A stretch of 14,316 bases of DNA from CADEED01 sp044871085 (GTDB lineage Bacteria; Pseudomonadota; Gammaproteobacteria; Steroidobacterales; Steroidobacteraceae). The stretch spans positions 1-14,316 of the forward strand of contig JBIOZI010000139.1 in NCBI GenBank assembly GCA_044871085.1, written 5' to 3'. Under the pieces are notes generated by a model. That model was not told the DNA's origin. It searched no databases and was given only the letters and a program-made list of their open reading frames with translations. A program made the translations under genes and the position numbers. Shown here piece by piece: positions 1 through 7,217 of the stretch. Numbering within the stretch: the stretch's first letter is position 1; each line of letters begins with the position of its first letter.

Positions 1-542
1 TGCCCTTTGCCATATTCCTCGGTGTGCTGCTGGCCGCTTCGGCCAGCGCGACCACCTACGTGCGCGTGGAAAAGGACGGCAGCAAGACGTATTCCGACCG
101 TCCGATTCCGGGTGGCCAGCCCATCGAGATCGAACCGGCGCAGACGTACTCCGCGCCGCCGTCGAGCGGAGCCGCGAGCTCGTCGGTTCCGCGCGAGACG
201 CAGCTCGTGAAGGAAATGGACAGTTTCCGCTACGAGAGCTGCGAGATCACTCCGAAACAGGACGAGCAGATCTCGAACCCGCAGTCCGTGAGCATTCAGG
301 TAGCCCTCAAACCGCTTCTGCGGGTGGGCGACGTGGTGAATCTCACCGTAGATGGTTCGGTGGTGTCGAAATCGGGCGTCACGAGTTACCTCATGACGCC
401 GGCGAACCGCGGCACGCACACGGTGGGAGTGCAGGTGAGCGATCGCTACGGCCGCACGATGTGCAGCGCGAGCTCTCAGTTCCACGTTTTCCAGCCGGGC
501 TTGAATTCTCCGGCGCGCCGCGCGCCGACTCCCCCGAAATAG
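1..542 (+). CDS. DUF4124 domain-containing exported protein (5' end missing)
   Basis: The frame is open from the first base and ends at TAG 540-542, so the true start lies before the window. The visible N-terminus is the hydrophobic end of a signal peptide (..AIFLGVLLAASASA) with a likely cut after ASA, so the protein is periplasmic or envelope-bound. Directly after it comes the DUF4124 signature, TTYVRVEKDGSKTYSDRPIPGG, which fits the family pattern of a Tyr-Xaa-Trp/Val core, Asp-Gly and Tyr-Ser-Asp. A Ser/Ala/Pro-rich linker follows, then a domain with a beta-sandwich look ending near residue 160. A GTG at 24 could be called as a start but would cut the signal peptide short. DUF4124 proteins have no established enzymatic role. 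From family knowledge, such a gene is often found beside glnA/ntrBC in this group of bacteria. The gap to ntrB is 57 bases, so co-transcription is possible. Confidence 0.85.
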   Translation, partial: PFAIFLGVLLAASASATTYVRVEKDGSKTYSDRPIPGGQPIEIEPAQTYSAPPSSGAASSSVPRETQLVKEMDSFRYESCEITPKQDEQISNPQSVSIQVALKPLLRVGDVVNLTVDGSVVSKSGVTSYLMTPANRGTHTVGVQVSDRYGRTMCSASSQFHVFQPGLNSPARRAPTPPK

Positions 543-599
543 CCGTAAAGCGCCGACGCGAACCCTGGCGTCATCCTGCGTGCACGGCCGGAGGCCTGC

Positions 600-1687
600 A
601 TGGCGGTTGAACGCTTCCTGCCGTCCGCGATCGCCCACTTCGAGCCCGCCGACCTCATCGGCGCGCTGACCACGGGCATCATCGTGCTCGATTCCGACCT
701 ATGCGTCGTCTACGCGAACGTGGCCGCGCAGGATCTGCTCGCCGTGAGCGTGAACCAGGCGCGCGGCAAGCCATTCCTTTCGCTGGTGCTCGAGGTGGAT
801 TCGTTGGCAGCGCTCATGCGCCGCGCCCTCGAGACCGGCGAAACGCTTTCCGAGCGCGAGCTCAGTGTGCAAGCCGGCCCGCTCGGCCGTGAGCATCGCG
901 TGATCGACGTCACGATGACGCCGCTCGACAGCGAGTTCGAACGCAAGTATCTGCTGCTCGAAATCTCGGATGCCACGCAGCGCCAGCGCATCACGCGCGA
1001 GAACGAGCTCATTTCGCGGCTCGATTCGAGCCGGCAGATGGTCCGGCAGCTCGCGCACGAGATCAAGAATCCACTGGGCGGCCTGCGCGGCGCCGCGCAG
1101 CTGCTGGAGCGCGAGCTGCACGAACATCTGCGCGAGTACACGGGTGTCATCATCAGCGAGGCCGATCGCCTGACGGCGCTGGTGGATTCGATGATCGGCC
1201 CGGCGCGCGCGCCGCAGAAGTCGCTCATCAACGTGCACGAGCTGTGCGAACACGTGTACCGGCTGCTGCGCAGCGAGGCGCGCGCCGGCGTGCTGGTCGA
1301 GCGTGACTACGACCCGTCGCTGCCGAACGCGGAGCTCGACGCGAATCAGATCATCCAGGCGCTGCTCAACATCGCGCGCAACGCGCTCCTGGCAGTCGGC
1401 GAGCGTGGCCGCATCGTGATCCGTACCCGGGTGGCGGCCAACGTGAACATCGGGGCCGCCCGACACAAGCTCGCCGCGAGCCTGCAAGTGGAAGACAACG
1501 GCCCCGGCGTGCCGCCCGAAATCGCCGACACCATCTTTTTCCCGCTGGTCACCGGACGCGCGAACGGCACCGGCTTAGGTCTCGCCGTGTCGCAGGATCT
1601 CGTGACGCGACACGGCGGCCTCATCGAATTCGAAAGCAAGCCCGGGCGTACGGTGTTCAACATCCTGCTGCCCCTACCGGAGAACGC

Positions 1688-1691
<4 letters not shown>
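600..1691 (+). CDS. glnL: Nitrogen regulation sensor histidine kinase NtrB (GlnL)
   Basis: Cytoplasmic kinase/phosphatase that, with PII (GlnB), sets the phosphorylation state of NtrC according to nitrogen status. The 363 residues fit the family (E. coli 349). An N-terminal PAS domain covers about residues 15-125. The HisKA helix carries the phospho-acceptor in LAHEIKNPLGGLRGAAQLL, with His153. The HATPase domain shows the N box (QALLNIARNALLA, about 253-265), the G1 box DNGPGVP (299-305) and the G2 box GTGLGLA (323-329). There is no membrane segment, as expected. The ATG at 600 is preceded by GGAGG at 590-594, a good ribosome binding site; a short GGCC-GGA-GGCC inverted repeat (586-596) overlaps it. 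The stop overlaps the ntrC start (ATGA at 1688-1691), indicating translational coupling. The Leu codon in the G2 box is the rare TTA. Confidence 0.97.
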
Positions 1692-3142
<1,451 letters not shown>

Positions 3143-3145
3143 CCC

Positions 3146-3169
3146 GGGGACGGACTCCAGTCTGTCCCC
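3146..3169. repeat. REP-like imperfect palindrome after ntrC
   Basis: GGGGACGGACT is followed by CC and AGTCTGTCCCC. The arms pair with one G.T wobble around a very short centre. It starts four bases after the ntrC stop codon. A GGGGAC...GTCCCC core of this kind is typical of dispersed REP-type palindromes in proteobacteria. A partial second copy (TCTGTCCCC) lies at 3447-3455. There is no T-run behind it, so calling it an intrinsic terminator is not justified, although it may protect the 3' end of the ntrBC transcript. Confidence 0.5.
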
Positions 3170-3188
3170 TGCCACCGCGTCCTCTCCA

Positions 3189-3209
3189 GGCGCCGCGTTT
3201 TCCGGCGCC
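3189..3209 (+). terminator. Possible terminator hairpin downstream of ntrC
   Basis: A perfect 7-bp all-GC stem (GGCGCCG 3189-3195, CGGCGCC 3203-3209) closes a 7-base loop containing TTTT. It sits 47 bases after the ntrC stop. The bases after it are GAAAATG, not a T-tract, so termination is inferred from position and stem strength only. Confidence 0.3.
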
Positions 3210-3214
3210 GAAAA

Positions 3215-3251
3215 TGTCCACCGGTTACCTTCCGTTGTCCACCGGTTACCT
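3215..3251. repeat. 16-base direct repeat, TGTCCACCGGTTACCT twice
   Basis: Two identical copies at 3215-3230 and 3236-3251, start to start 21 bases apart, which is two turns of B-DNA and puts both on the same face. The core ACCGGT is itself palindromic. It could be a paired regulator site or a local duplication. The only gene reading away from it on this side is the 52-residue membrane protein. Confidence 0.6.
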
Positions 3252-3308
3252 CGGGACAAAGCCCGCTGTTCGCGGGACAGCCGCCGTACTACGGGCCGAA
3301 TCGAGACT

Positions 3309-3320
3309 GATAGCGCTATC
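3309..3320. promoter_or_regulatory. Palindrome GATAGCGCTATC, LacI-type operator look-alike
   Basis: A perfect 12-base palindrome centred on GC. LacI/GalR-family operators characteristically have a central CG or GC dyad in 14-20-base palindromes, and TGATAGCGCTATC fits that form. The site is about 175 bases upstream of the small gene at 3494. No LacI-family regulator gene is present in the window, so the assignment rests on form alone. Confidence 0.3.
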
Positions 3321-3493
3321 TCCGAGGATGAGATACCGCTTTTTTCCGCAGGTTTCTCGCACGGCGTGACATAACAGGCGACCCGCGTGATTGTCGTCGC
3401 GAATCGGAAACCGCTTTGTTTCCCGTGTCCCGCGCTTGTTCCATTCTCTGTCCCCATCAGGGTCCGGACATCGATCCGGAAAAGAGAGGAACC

Positions 3494-3652
3494 ATGCAAG
3501 AGATCGTCGTACAGAGCACCAAATATCCCGAAATCGTCGTCCAAGGGTCGCGCGTCGACTACACGTCGGACATCGTCCTGATCGTCGTCGGCGTACTCGC
3601 GGCGGCCGCCATCATCTGGCGCTACACGGCCACTCGTCGCGGTAAAGAGTGA
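3494..3652 (+). CDS. Small single-span membrane protein, function unknown
   Basis: I do not recognise a family for this 52-residue protein. The ATG at 3494 has a good ribosome binding site (AGAGAGGA, 3483-3490). The same frame is open further upstream to an ATG at 3416, but that extension has no binding site. Residues 1-25 are hydrophilic and hold two ten-residue units, EIVVQSTKYP and EIVVQGSRVD. One strongly hydrophobic helix follows (about 27-44, IVLIVVGVLAAAAIIW), then a basic tail (RYTATRRGKE). The positive-inside rule suggests the N-terminus is periplasmic and the C-terminus cytoplasmic. The EIVVQ units resemble the TonB box or plug start of TonB-dependent receptors (EIVVTGSR-type), which is a resemblance only. 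The gene stands alone between ntrC and the convergent pyrD gene. Codon use and start signal make it likely to be real. Confidence 0.7.
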   Translation: MQEIVVQSTKYPEIVVQGSRVDYTSDIVLIVVGVLAAAAIIWRYTATRRGKE

Positions 3653-3662
3653 CTCCCGAGCC

Positions 3663-3707
3663 CTCGTTGCGCGCGGACTGACGTCCCTTCAGTCCGTGCG
3701 CAGCGAG
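3663..3707. terminator. Bidirectional terminator-like hairpin, 19-bp stem
   Basis: Arms 3663-3681 and 3689-3707 pair over 19 positions, of which 17 are Watson-Crick and two are G.T/G.U, with a 7-base loop (CGTCCCT). The right arm contains the pyrD stop codon and its last Leu-Arg-Thr-Asp codons, so it serves the minus-strand gene as well as the small plus-strand gene that ends at 3652. Neither side has a T-tract, so it may act by blocking read-through or by protecting 3' ends. Confidence 0.6.
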
Positions 3708-4639
3708 CCTACGAGGTCCGCCACGCGGGCCAGCTTGTTCGCCGCCAAATAGTCCGCCACGCCGGAGTTGATCTTCCGGCACAGAAGCGGATCGTAGAAA
3801 AGCGCAGTCCCCAGGCCCACCGTCGACGCCCCCGCGATCATGAACTCCAGGGCGTCATTGGCCGTGGCGATACCGCCCTGACCGATGATGGGCACGCCGT
3901 GCTTCCTGGCGACTTCGTACACCTGGTGCACCTTGAGCAGCGCGATCGGCTTGATCGCGGGCCCTGACAATCCGCCCTGCACGTTGCCGATCACGGGACG
4001 CCGCGACTTCACGTCGATGGCCATGCCCATGATGGTGTTTATGACCGCGAGTCCGTTCGAGCCAGCCTCGATGCAGCGCCGCGCATTTTCTTTGATGTCG
4101 GTCTGATTCGGCGAGAGCTTCGTTATCAACGGCTTTTGCGTGACCTTGCGGCAGGCCTCGACGACGCGCGCCGACATCTCGGGATAGTTGCCGAATTGCA
4201 CCCCGCCTTCCTTCACGTTCGGGCACGAGATGTTGATCTCGATGGCGTCGATCGGCGAATCGTCGAAGCGGCGCGTGACCTCGACGTATTCGTCGATGGT
4301 CGAGCCGGAGACATTGGCGAAGAAGCGCGTCTCGGTGAAATCGAGCGTCGGCAGGATTTTCCGCACGACGTGGTCCGCTCCCGGATTCTGCAGCCCGATG
4401 GCGTTGAGCATTCCGGACGGGGTCTCGTACACGCGATGCGGCCTGTTGCCGAGGCGTGGCTGGCCCGTCGTGCCCTTGAGCACTATGGCGCCCACATCGC
4501 GATTGGAGAACCCCTCGATGCGCGTGTATTCCTCGCCGAAACCCACGCAGCCGGACAACAGCACGATGGGCGAGGCCAGCTCGAGGCCGCAGAAATCGAC
4601 GCGTAGGGGGTTTTCGAGGTGCGCGGCAGCAGCGTTCAT
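3689..4639 (-). CDS. pyrD: Dihydroorotate dehydrogenase, class 1B (PyrD, PyrDB type)
   Basis: FMN enzyme that oxidises dihydroorotate to orotate in pyrimidine synthesis; a soluble TIM-barrel of 316 residues. Close agreement with class 1B enzymes runs along the chain: LLSGCVGFGEEY near the N-terminus, ETPSGMLNAIGLQNPG (72-87), ANVSGS (108-113), NISCPNVKEGG with active-base Cys139, KLSPN with Lys174, INTIMG (about 200-205), SGPAIKP (225-231), GQGGI (253-257) and a C-terminal GLGTAL phosphate-site motif. Class 1A and class 1B use cysteine as the base; class 2 uses serine and has an N-terminal membrane helix, absent here. Class 1B catalytic subunits normally work with the electron-transfer subunit PyrK, which is not in this window. 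The ATG at 4639 is preferred; an in-frame TTG at 4657 would add six residues but abuts the terminator hairpin. Confidence 0.93.
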   Translation of the reverse strand: MNAAAAHLENPLRVDFCGLELASPIVLLSGCVGFGEEYTRIEGFSNRDVGAIVLKGTTGQPRLGNRPHRVYETPSGMLNAIGLQNPGADHVVRKILPTLDFTETRFFANVSGSTIDEYVEVTRRFDDSPIDAIEINISCPNVKEGGVQFGNYPEMSARVVEACRKVTQKPLITKLSPNQTDIKENARRCIEAGSNGLAVINTIMGMAIDVKSRRPVIGNVQGGLSGPAIKPIALLKVHQVYEVARKHGVPIIGQGGIATANDALEFMIAGASTVGLGTALFYDPLLCRKINSGVADYLAANKLARVADLVGSLRTD

Positions 4640-4647
4640 GCGCCGCC

Positions 4648-4653
4648 GATTGT
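4648..4653 (-). promoter_or_regulatory. pyrD: Possible -10 element (TACAAT) for pyrD
   Basis: On the minus strand TACAAT is one base from TATAAT and lies 8 bases before the pyrD ATG. A transcript from it would begin close to the ATG and be leaderless. A matching -35 hexamer is not visible because the expected place falls inside the hairpin at 4659-4686, so the call is weak. Confidence 0.25.
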
Positions 4654-4658
4654 ACAAG

Positions 4659-4686
4659 GTGCGGCCCCGCCGAAGCGGGGCCGCAC
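4659..4686 (-). terminator. Strong terminator hairpin after the DHOR cytochrome gene
   Basis: Perfect 12-bp stem GTGCGGCCCCGC/GCGGGGCCGCAC. Read on the minus strand, the loop is TTCG closed by C-G, the extra-stable C(UUCG)G tetraloop common in bacterial terminators. It begins 19 bases after the cytochrome stop codon. The U-tract behind it is poor (CCTTGT). It lies immediately before pyrD, so it separates the two minus-strand genes or attenuates read-through. Confidence 0.75.
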
Positions 4687-4705
4687 ACGTCGCACCAGTT
4701 ACGAG

Positions 4706-6289
4706 CTACTCGAGCTCGGCCGGATTGTTGAACAACGCCGGCAGACGGATGCTGCCATGGCCGCGTTGCGGGAAGGTCGGATTGCTCCGATCACCCGGAT
4801 CGAGGTTCGAGGCCGTGTCGTCCGGGGGGAACAACACGAGCTCGTTCAGGAACGCCAGCACCGAGTTCTGCTGGCTCTCCGACAGGGCAGCGAAGGCATT
4901 GCGTGAAGCAGTTGCCTCGCCACCATGACGCAGGATCACTTCGCGCAGATTGATGCTGCGTCCATCGTGACCATATGACGGCGAGCTGCCGACGCCCCAC
5001 AACGGCTCCGTCATGAACTGAGTCTGGAGCGAGCCGTCGAAGTTGCGCTCGTAGAACGCCGGGCCGACATCGTGCCGCTTCATGTCCGCATAGAAGTTGC
5101 GGATCATGAATGAGCCACGGTTCGGTACCTTGATGGTCGGGAAGCCCGTGCCATCGTTCTGCTGCGTGAACTGAATCGACGCGGTCGCGAACATCCCGTT
5201 GAAGTTGCCACGAGCCCGGTCGAAGTTCGTCTCGACATCCGCGACGCGGCGGTCGTTGTTGACCACCATGTTCGGGATGTGACACGTCGCGCAGCCCATG
5301 GACACCAGCAGGTTCTGGCCGATCTGGCCATTGTTGGTGTGCTCGTACTGCCCTGGCTTGAAGTAGTTGAACAGGTAGAACTCCATGAAGTCGACGAGCG
5401 ACTGTGGAAGCTCATTGGTCACGCCGTCGCCGTCCGGATCGTCCGTCGCCGTATTCGGCGGCGCACGTTTGACGACATCGGTAGCACCGTTCAGCACCAT
5501 GCCGGTTGGCGTCACGATGCGCGCACCCGCATTCGCCTGGATCGTCAACGCATCGACGGCCTGGAGGCCCATCTCATCGTTGAACGCACCCACGACGAAT
5601 TCGCGGATCGAGACCGTGCCACCTTGCGCGAAGAACGGCTTCACCCGCAGATCCGAGTCCACGCCGACCACGCCGCTCGTATTCACCGTGCCATTCGGGG
5701 CCGCGGTGAGTACGCCGTAGTTCACGCCCTTGACCACCAGGTTGCGCGTCGCCGTCTGATTGCGCGTACGCGCCTCGTTGACCGCTTCGGTGCGCAACTG
5801 CCGCAGTACCGTCGTGATCTCGTCCGCAAGCTGTTCCTGCAGACCGAGACCAAACAGATGCGGCGCATCGCGGCTGTCCGGCCTCGTCACCACGTCGCCA
5901 CCGAAACCGGCAGCACCGCGAGGACGGCCATGGCAGCCCGCGCAGCTATCGATCATGCCGGCGCCGATCGCCGCATTGGTGTGGATGTTGCCGGCCGGCG
6001 GACGTGGGCCGAAACCCTGCGCGTCGGTGAACTTGCGTTGGAACAATTGACGTCCACGTCGGATTGCACGCGCGGGATCGCGCGCCATGATGAACGTGGA
6101 GGATTCGGGCGTCGTGAGATTTCCAACGCCTGCTCCTATCTGCTGCTGAAGCGATTTGAATATTCCTGCATTCTCCGGGTTTGGTGTTTGAGTGAGATCG
6201 GTCAATTGTGCATAGGCCGTTTCCGTGCAGCACAAAGCTGCAAAGAGGGCCGCGGGCATCCAGAGATGCCCCCTCGTCTTGCTGAACAT
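4706..6289 (-). CDS. Di-heme c-type cytochrome, DHOR/DUF1111 family (putative di-heme oxidoreductase)
   Basis: Exported protein of 527 residues with two covalent haem sites. The signal peptide is residues 1-27 (cut after AYA). Haem motifs are CAGCH (116-120) and CATCH (333-337). Family marks of DHOR (PF06537, COG3488) include PHLFGLGLQEQLADE (143-157), DPDGDGVTNE (284-293) and the C-terminal EPLWGVGSSPSYGHDGRS...ILRHGGEA block (428-459), which ends in a helix that is also seen in CcpA/MauG proteins. DHOR proteins are periplasmic di-haem proteins related to cytochrome c peroxidases, and their substrates are mostly unknown. The ATG at 6289 is preceded by GGGAG eight bases upstream. The gene is divergent from trmL and ends at the strong hairpin at 4659-4686, so it is probably a single-gene transcript. 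'Thiol oxidoreductase' labels on this family are not supported by anything visible here. Confidence 0.9.
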   Translation of the reverse strand: MFSKTRGHLWMPAALFAALCCTETAYAQLTDLTQTPNPENAGIFKSLQQQIGAGVGNLTTPESSTFIMARDPARAIRRGRQLFQRKFTDAQGFGPRPPAGNIHTNAAIGAGMIDSCAGCHGRPRGAAGFGGDVVTRPDSRDAPHLFGLGLQEQLADEITTVLRQLRTEAVNEARTRNQTATRNLVVKGVNYGVLTAAPNGTVNTSGVVGVDSDLRVKPFFAQGGTVSIREFVVGAFNDEMGLQAVDALTIQANAGARIVTPTGMVLNGATDVVKRAPPNTATDDPDGDGVTNELPQSLVDFMEFYLFNYFKPGQYEHTNNGQIGQNLLVSMGCATCHIPNMVVNNDRRVADVETNFDRARGNFNGMFATASIQFTQQNDGTGFPTIKVPNRGSFMIRNFYADMKRHDVGPAFYERNFDGSLQTQFMTEPLWGVGSSPSYGHDGRSINLREVILRHGGEATASRNAFAALSESQQNSVLAFLNELVLFPPDDTASNLDPGDRSNPTFPQRGHGSIRLPALFNNPAELE

Positions 6290-6598
6290 TTAGAACTCCC
6301 TTCCGCCACTACCTTGTGGCGCGTTGCGTCCATCGAGTCATCAACAACGTTGTCTTCTTGAATCGCTCCGAATCCTTCGAGCGTCTCGTCCCTTACCCCT
6401 CACCGTTCTTAGAGAGACCCCCATAGCCGCTCTAGAACTCGTCCAAAGACCTCGGAGCGTCCATCGGCAATGCACGCGCTCCAGGAAATGTTCCTGAAAC
6501 CGTGTACGAATTAAGAGCAAATCGCCGACGGATTGCCCCATTAGAGGGCGTACGGGAACGGAGTCAAGCTGTAGGTTTCTAACCCATTGAGATCAATG
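6290..6598. other. Divergent intergenic region between DHOR gene and trmL
   Basis: About 309 bases of clearly lower GC than the genes on either side, and the only place for promoters of both divergent genes. Visible elements are a perfect 10-base palindrome ACAACGTTGT (6344-6353) about 55 bases before the DHOR start and an inverted repeat CAGGAA-ATG-TTCCTG (6482-6496). No good match to paired -35/-10 hexamers stood out on either strand. No open frame here has a start signal and family resemblance. Confidence 0.6.
6482..6496. promoter_or_regulatory. Inverted repeat CAGGAA-N3-TTCCTG, candidate operator
   Basis: Perfect 6-bp arms with a 3-base spacer (15 bases in all) in the divergent region, 103 bases before trmL and about 190 before the DHOR gene. 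The size and symmetry suit a dimeric helix-turn-helix regulator. No regulator gene is adjacent. Confidence 0.3.
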
Positions 6599-7078
6599 AT
6601 GTTTCACATTGTGCTCCTCGAGCCTGAAATTCCCCCCAATACCGGCAATCTCATCCGCCTGGCCGCGAATACCGGCTGCGAGCTGCATCTGATCAAACCT
6701 CTTGGATTCAGTCTGGATCGCAAGTCGGTACGGCGTGCGGGGCTGGATTACGACGAACTCGCAACCGTGCACATCCATGCCAACTACCCGGCGGCACGCG
6801 CGGCGCTCGCCGATGCGCGCTGGTTCGCCATCGAAACCGGTGCTGCGCGGCGTCACGTCGATGCGCACTTCGCGGCCGGCGACGTATTGTTGTTAGGGCC
6901 GGAACGGCGCGGATTACCGCCCGACGTCGTGGCCTCCATTCCCGTCGAGCAGCGCCTGTCGCTGCCGATGCGCGCGGGGAATCGCAGCCTCAACCTGGCC
7001 AACGCGGCCGCGATCGCCGTCTATGAAGCTTGGCGGCAAATCGACTTCGCCGGTGCCGCGCCGGCGCCGACGTCCTAA
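6599..7078 (+). CDS. trmL: tRNA (cytidine/uridine-2'-O-)-methyltransferase TrmL
   Basis: SPOUT-class enzyme that methylates the ribose of the wobble base (position 34) of tRNA-Leu isoacceptors using S-adenosylmethionine; it acts as a dimer in the cytoplasm. The protein has 159 residues against 157 in E. coli. The N-terminus FHIVLLEPEIPPNTGNLIRL is diagnostic, followed by RRAGLDYDE, GPERRGLP (motif 2) and the knot-forming motif 3, LPMRAGNRSLNLANAAAIAVYEAW. Starts at TTG 6587, ATG 6596 and ATG 6599 are in frame; 6599 matches the family N-terminus best and has the more normal distance from the weak purine stretch TTGAGA. In E. coli trmL lies near secB-gpsA. Here it is on the opposite strand and separated from gpsA by the peroxidase-kinase pair. 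Confidence 0.95.
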   Translation: MFHIVLLEPEIPPNTGNLIRLAANTGCELHLIKPLGFSLDRKSVRRAGLDYDELATVHIHANYPAARAALADARWFAIETGAARRHVDAHFAAGDVLLLGPERRGLPPDVVASIPVEQRLSLPMRAGNRSLNLANAAAIAVYEAWRQIDFAGAAPAPTS

Positions 7079-7158
7079 GGGAATCAGTCCGAATTCGGTG
7101 CACCTCACATAAGGGACATCCGCACTCAAGCCGCCGCCCGGTGCGGTCGATGCAAGCG

Positions 7159-7206
7159 TGCCGGCAATTCATTTCCAGCAGGGCCGAACCTGCGCCAATG
7201 CCGGCA
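7159..7206. repeat. Paired TGCCGGCA palindromes upstream of the peroxidase gene
   Basis: The 8-base palindrome TGCCGGCA occurs at 7159-7166 and 7199-7206, start to start 40 bases apart. The second copy touches the ribosome binding site of the peroxidase gene (7208-7215). As DNA they could be operator half-sites; as RNA the two can pair with each other and bring a 32-base loop up against the ribosome binding site. Confidence 0.4.
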
Positions 7207-7207
7207 C

Positions 7208-7215
7208 AGGAAGGA
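7208..7215 (+). promoter_or_regulatory. Ribosome binding site that fixes the peroxidase start
   Basis: AGGAAGGA ends two bases before GTG 7218, with its first AGGA six bases before that codon. It supports GTG 7218 over the earlier GTG at 7158, which has no binding site and would bury the lipoprotein signal inside the protein. Confidence 0.65.
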
Positions 7216-7217
7216 TC

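Larger units (their letters stand above)
3143..3493. other. Intergenic region rich in inverted and direct repeats, no convincing gene
   Basis: This 351-base gap lies between ntrC and the small membrane protein gene. Seen directly: an imperfect palindrome at 3146-3169; a 7-bp GC stem at 3189-3209 (GGCGCCG/CGGCGCC, loop CGTTTTC); a 16-base direct repeat at 3215-3230 and 3236-3251; GGGACA at 3253-3258 and 3274-3279; the perfect palindrome GATAGCGCTATC at 3309-3320; a 6-bp stem GGAAAC/GTTTCC at 3406-3423; TCCGGA/TCCGGA at 3463-3480; and a repeat of TCTGTCCCC (3161-3169 and 3447-3455). The open frames here have no ribosome binding site or family resemblance. Base composition is less GC-rich than the flanking genes. 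It most resembles a cluster of REP-type elements plus a promoter region for the small gene. Confidence 0.7.

Noticed and set aside
566..579. TGGCGTCATCCTGC upstream of ntrB as a sigma-54 -24/-12 promoter
   Set aside because: The GG and GC elements are one base too close together for the invariant spacing of sigma-54 promoters.
3416..3493. Longer start (ATG 3416) for the small membrane protein
   Set aside because: It has no ribosome binding site, runs through the hairpin region, and the added residues are not a signal peptide. ATG 3494 has a clear AGAGAGGA.
5279..6361. A 360-codon open frame on the plus strand opposite the DHOR cytochrome
   Set aside because: It lies almost entirely antisense to a gene with clear haem motifs, is rich in Arg/His, and has no ribosome binding site or recognisable domain.
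7158..7217. GTG 7158 as start of the peroxidase
   Set aside because: There is no binding site, and the added 20 residues would bury the lipoprotein signal sequence that begins at GTG 7218.
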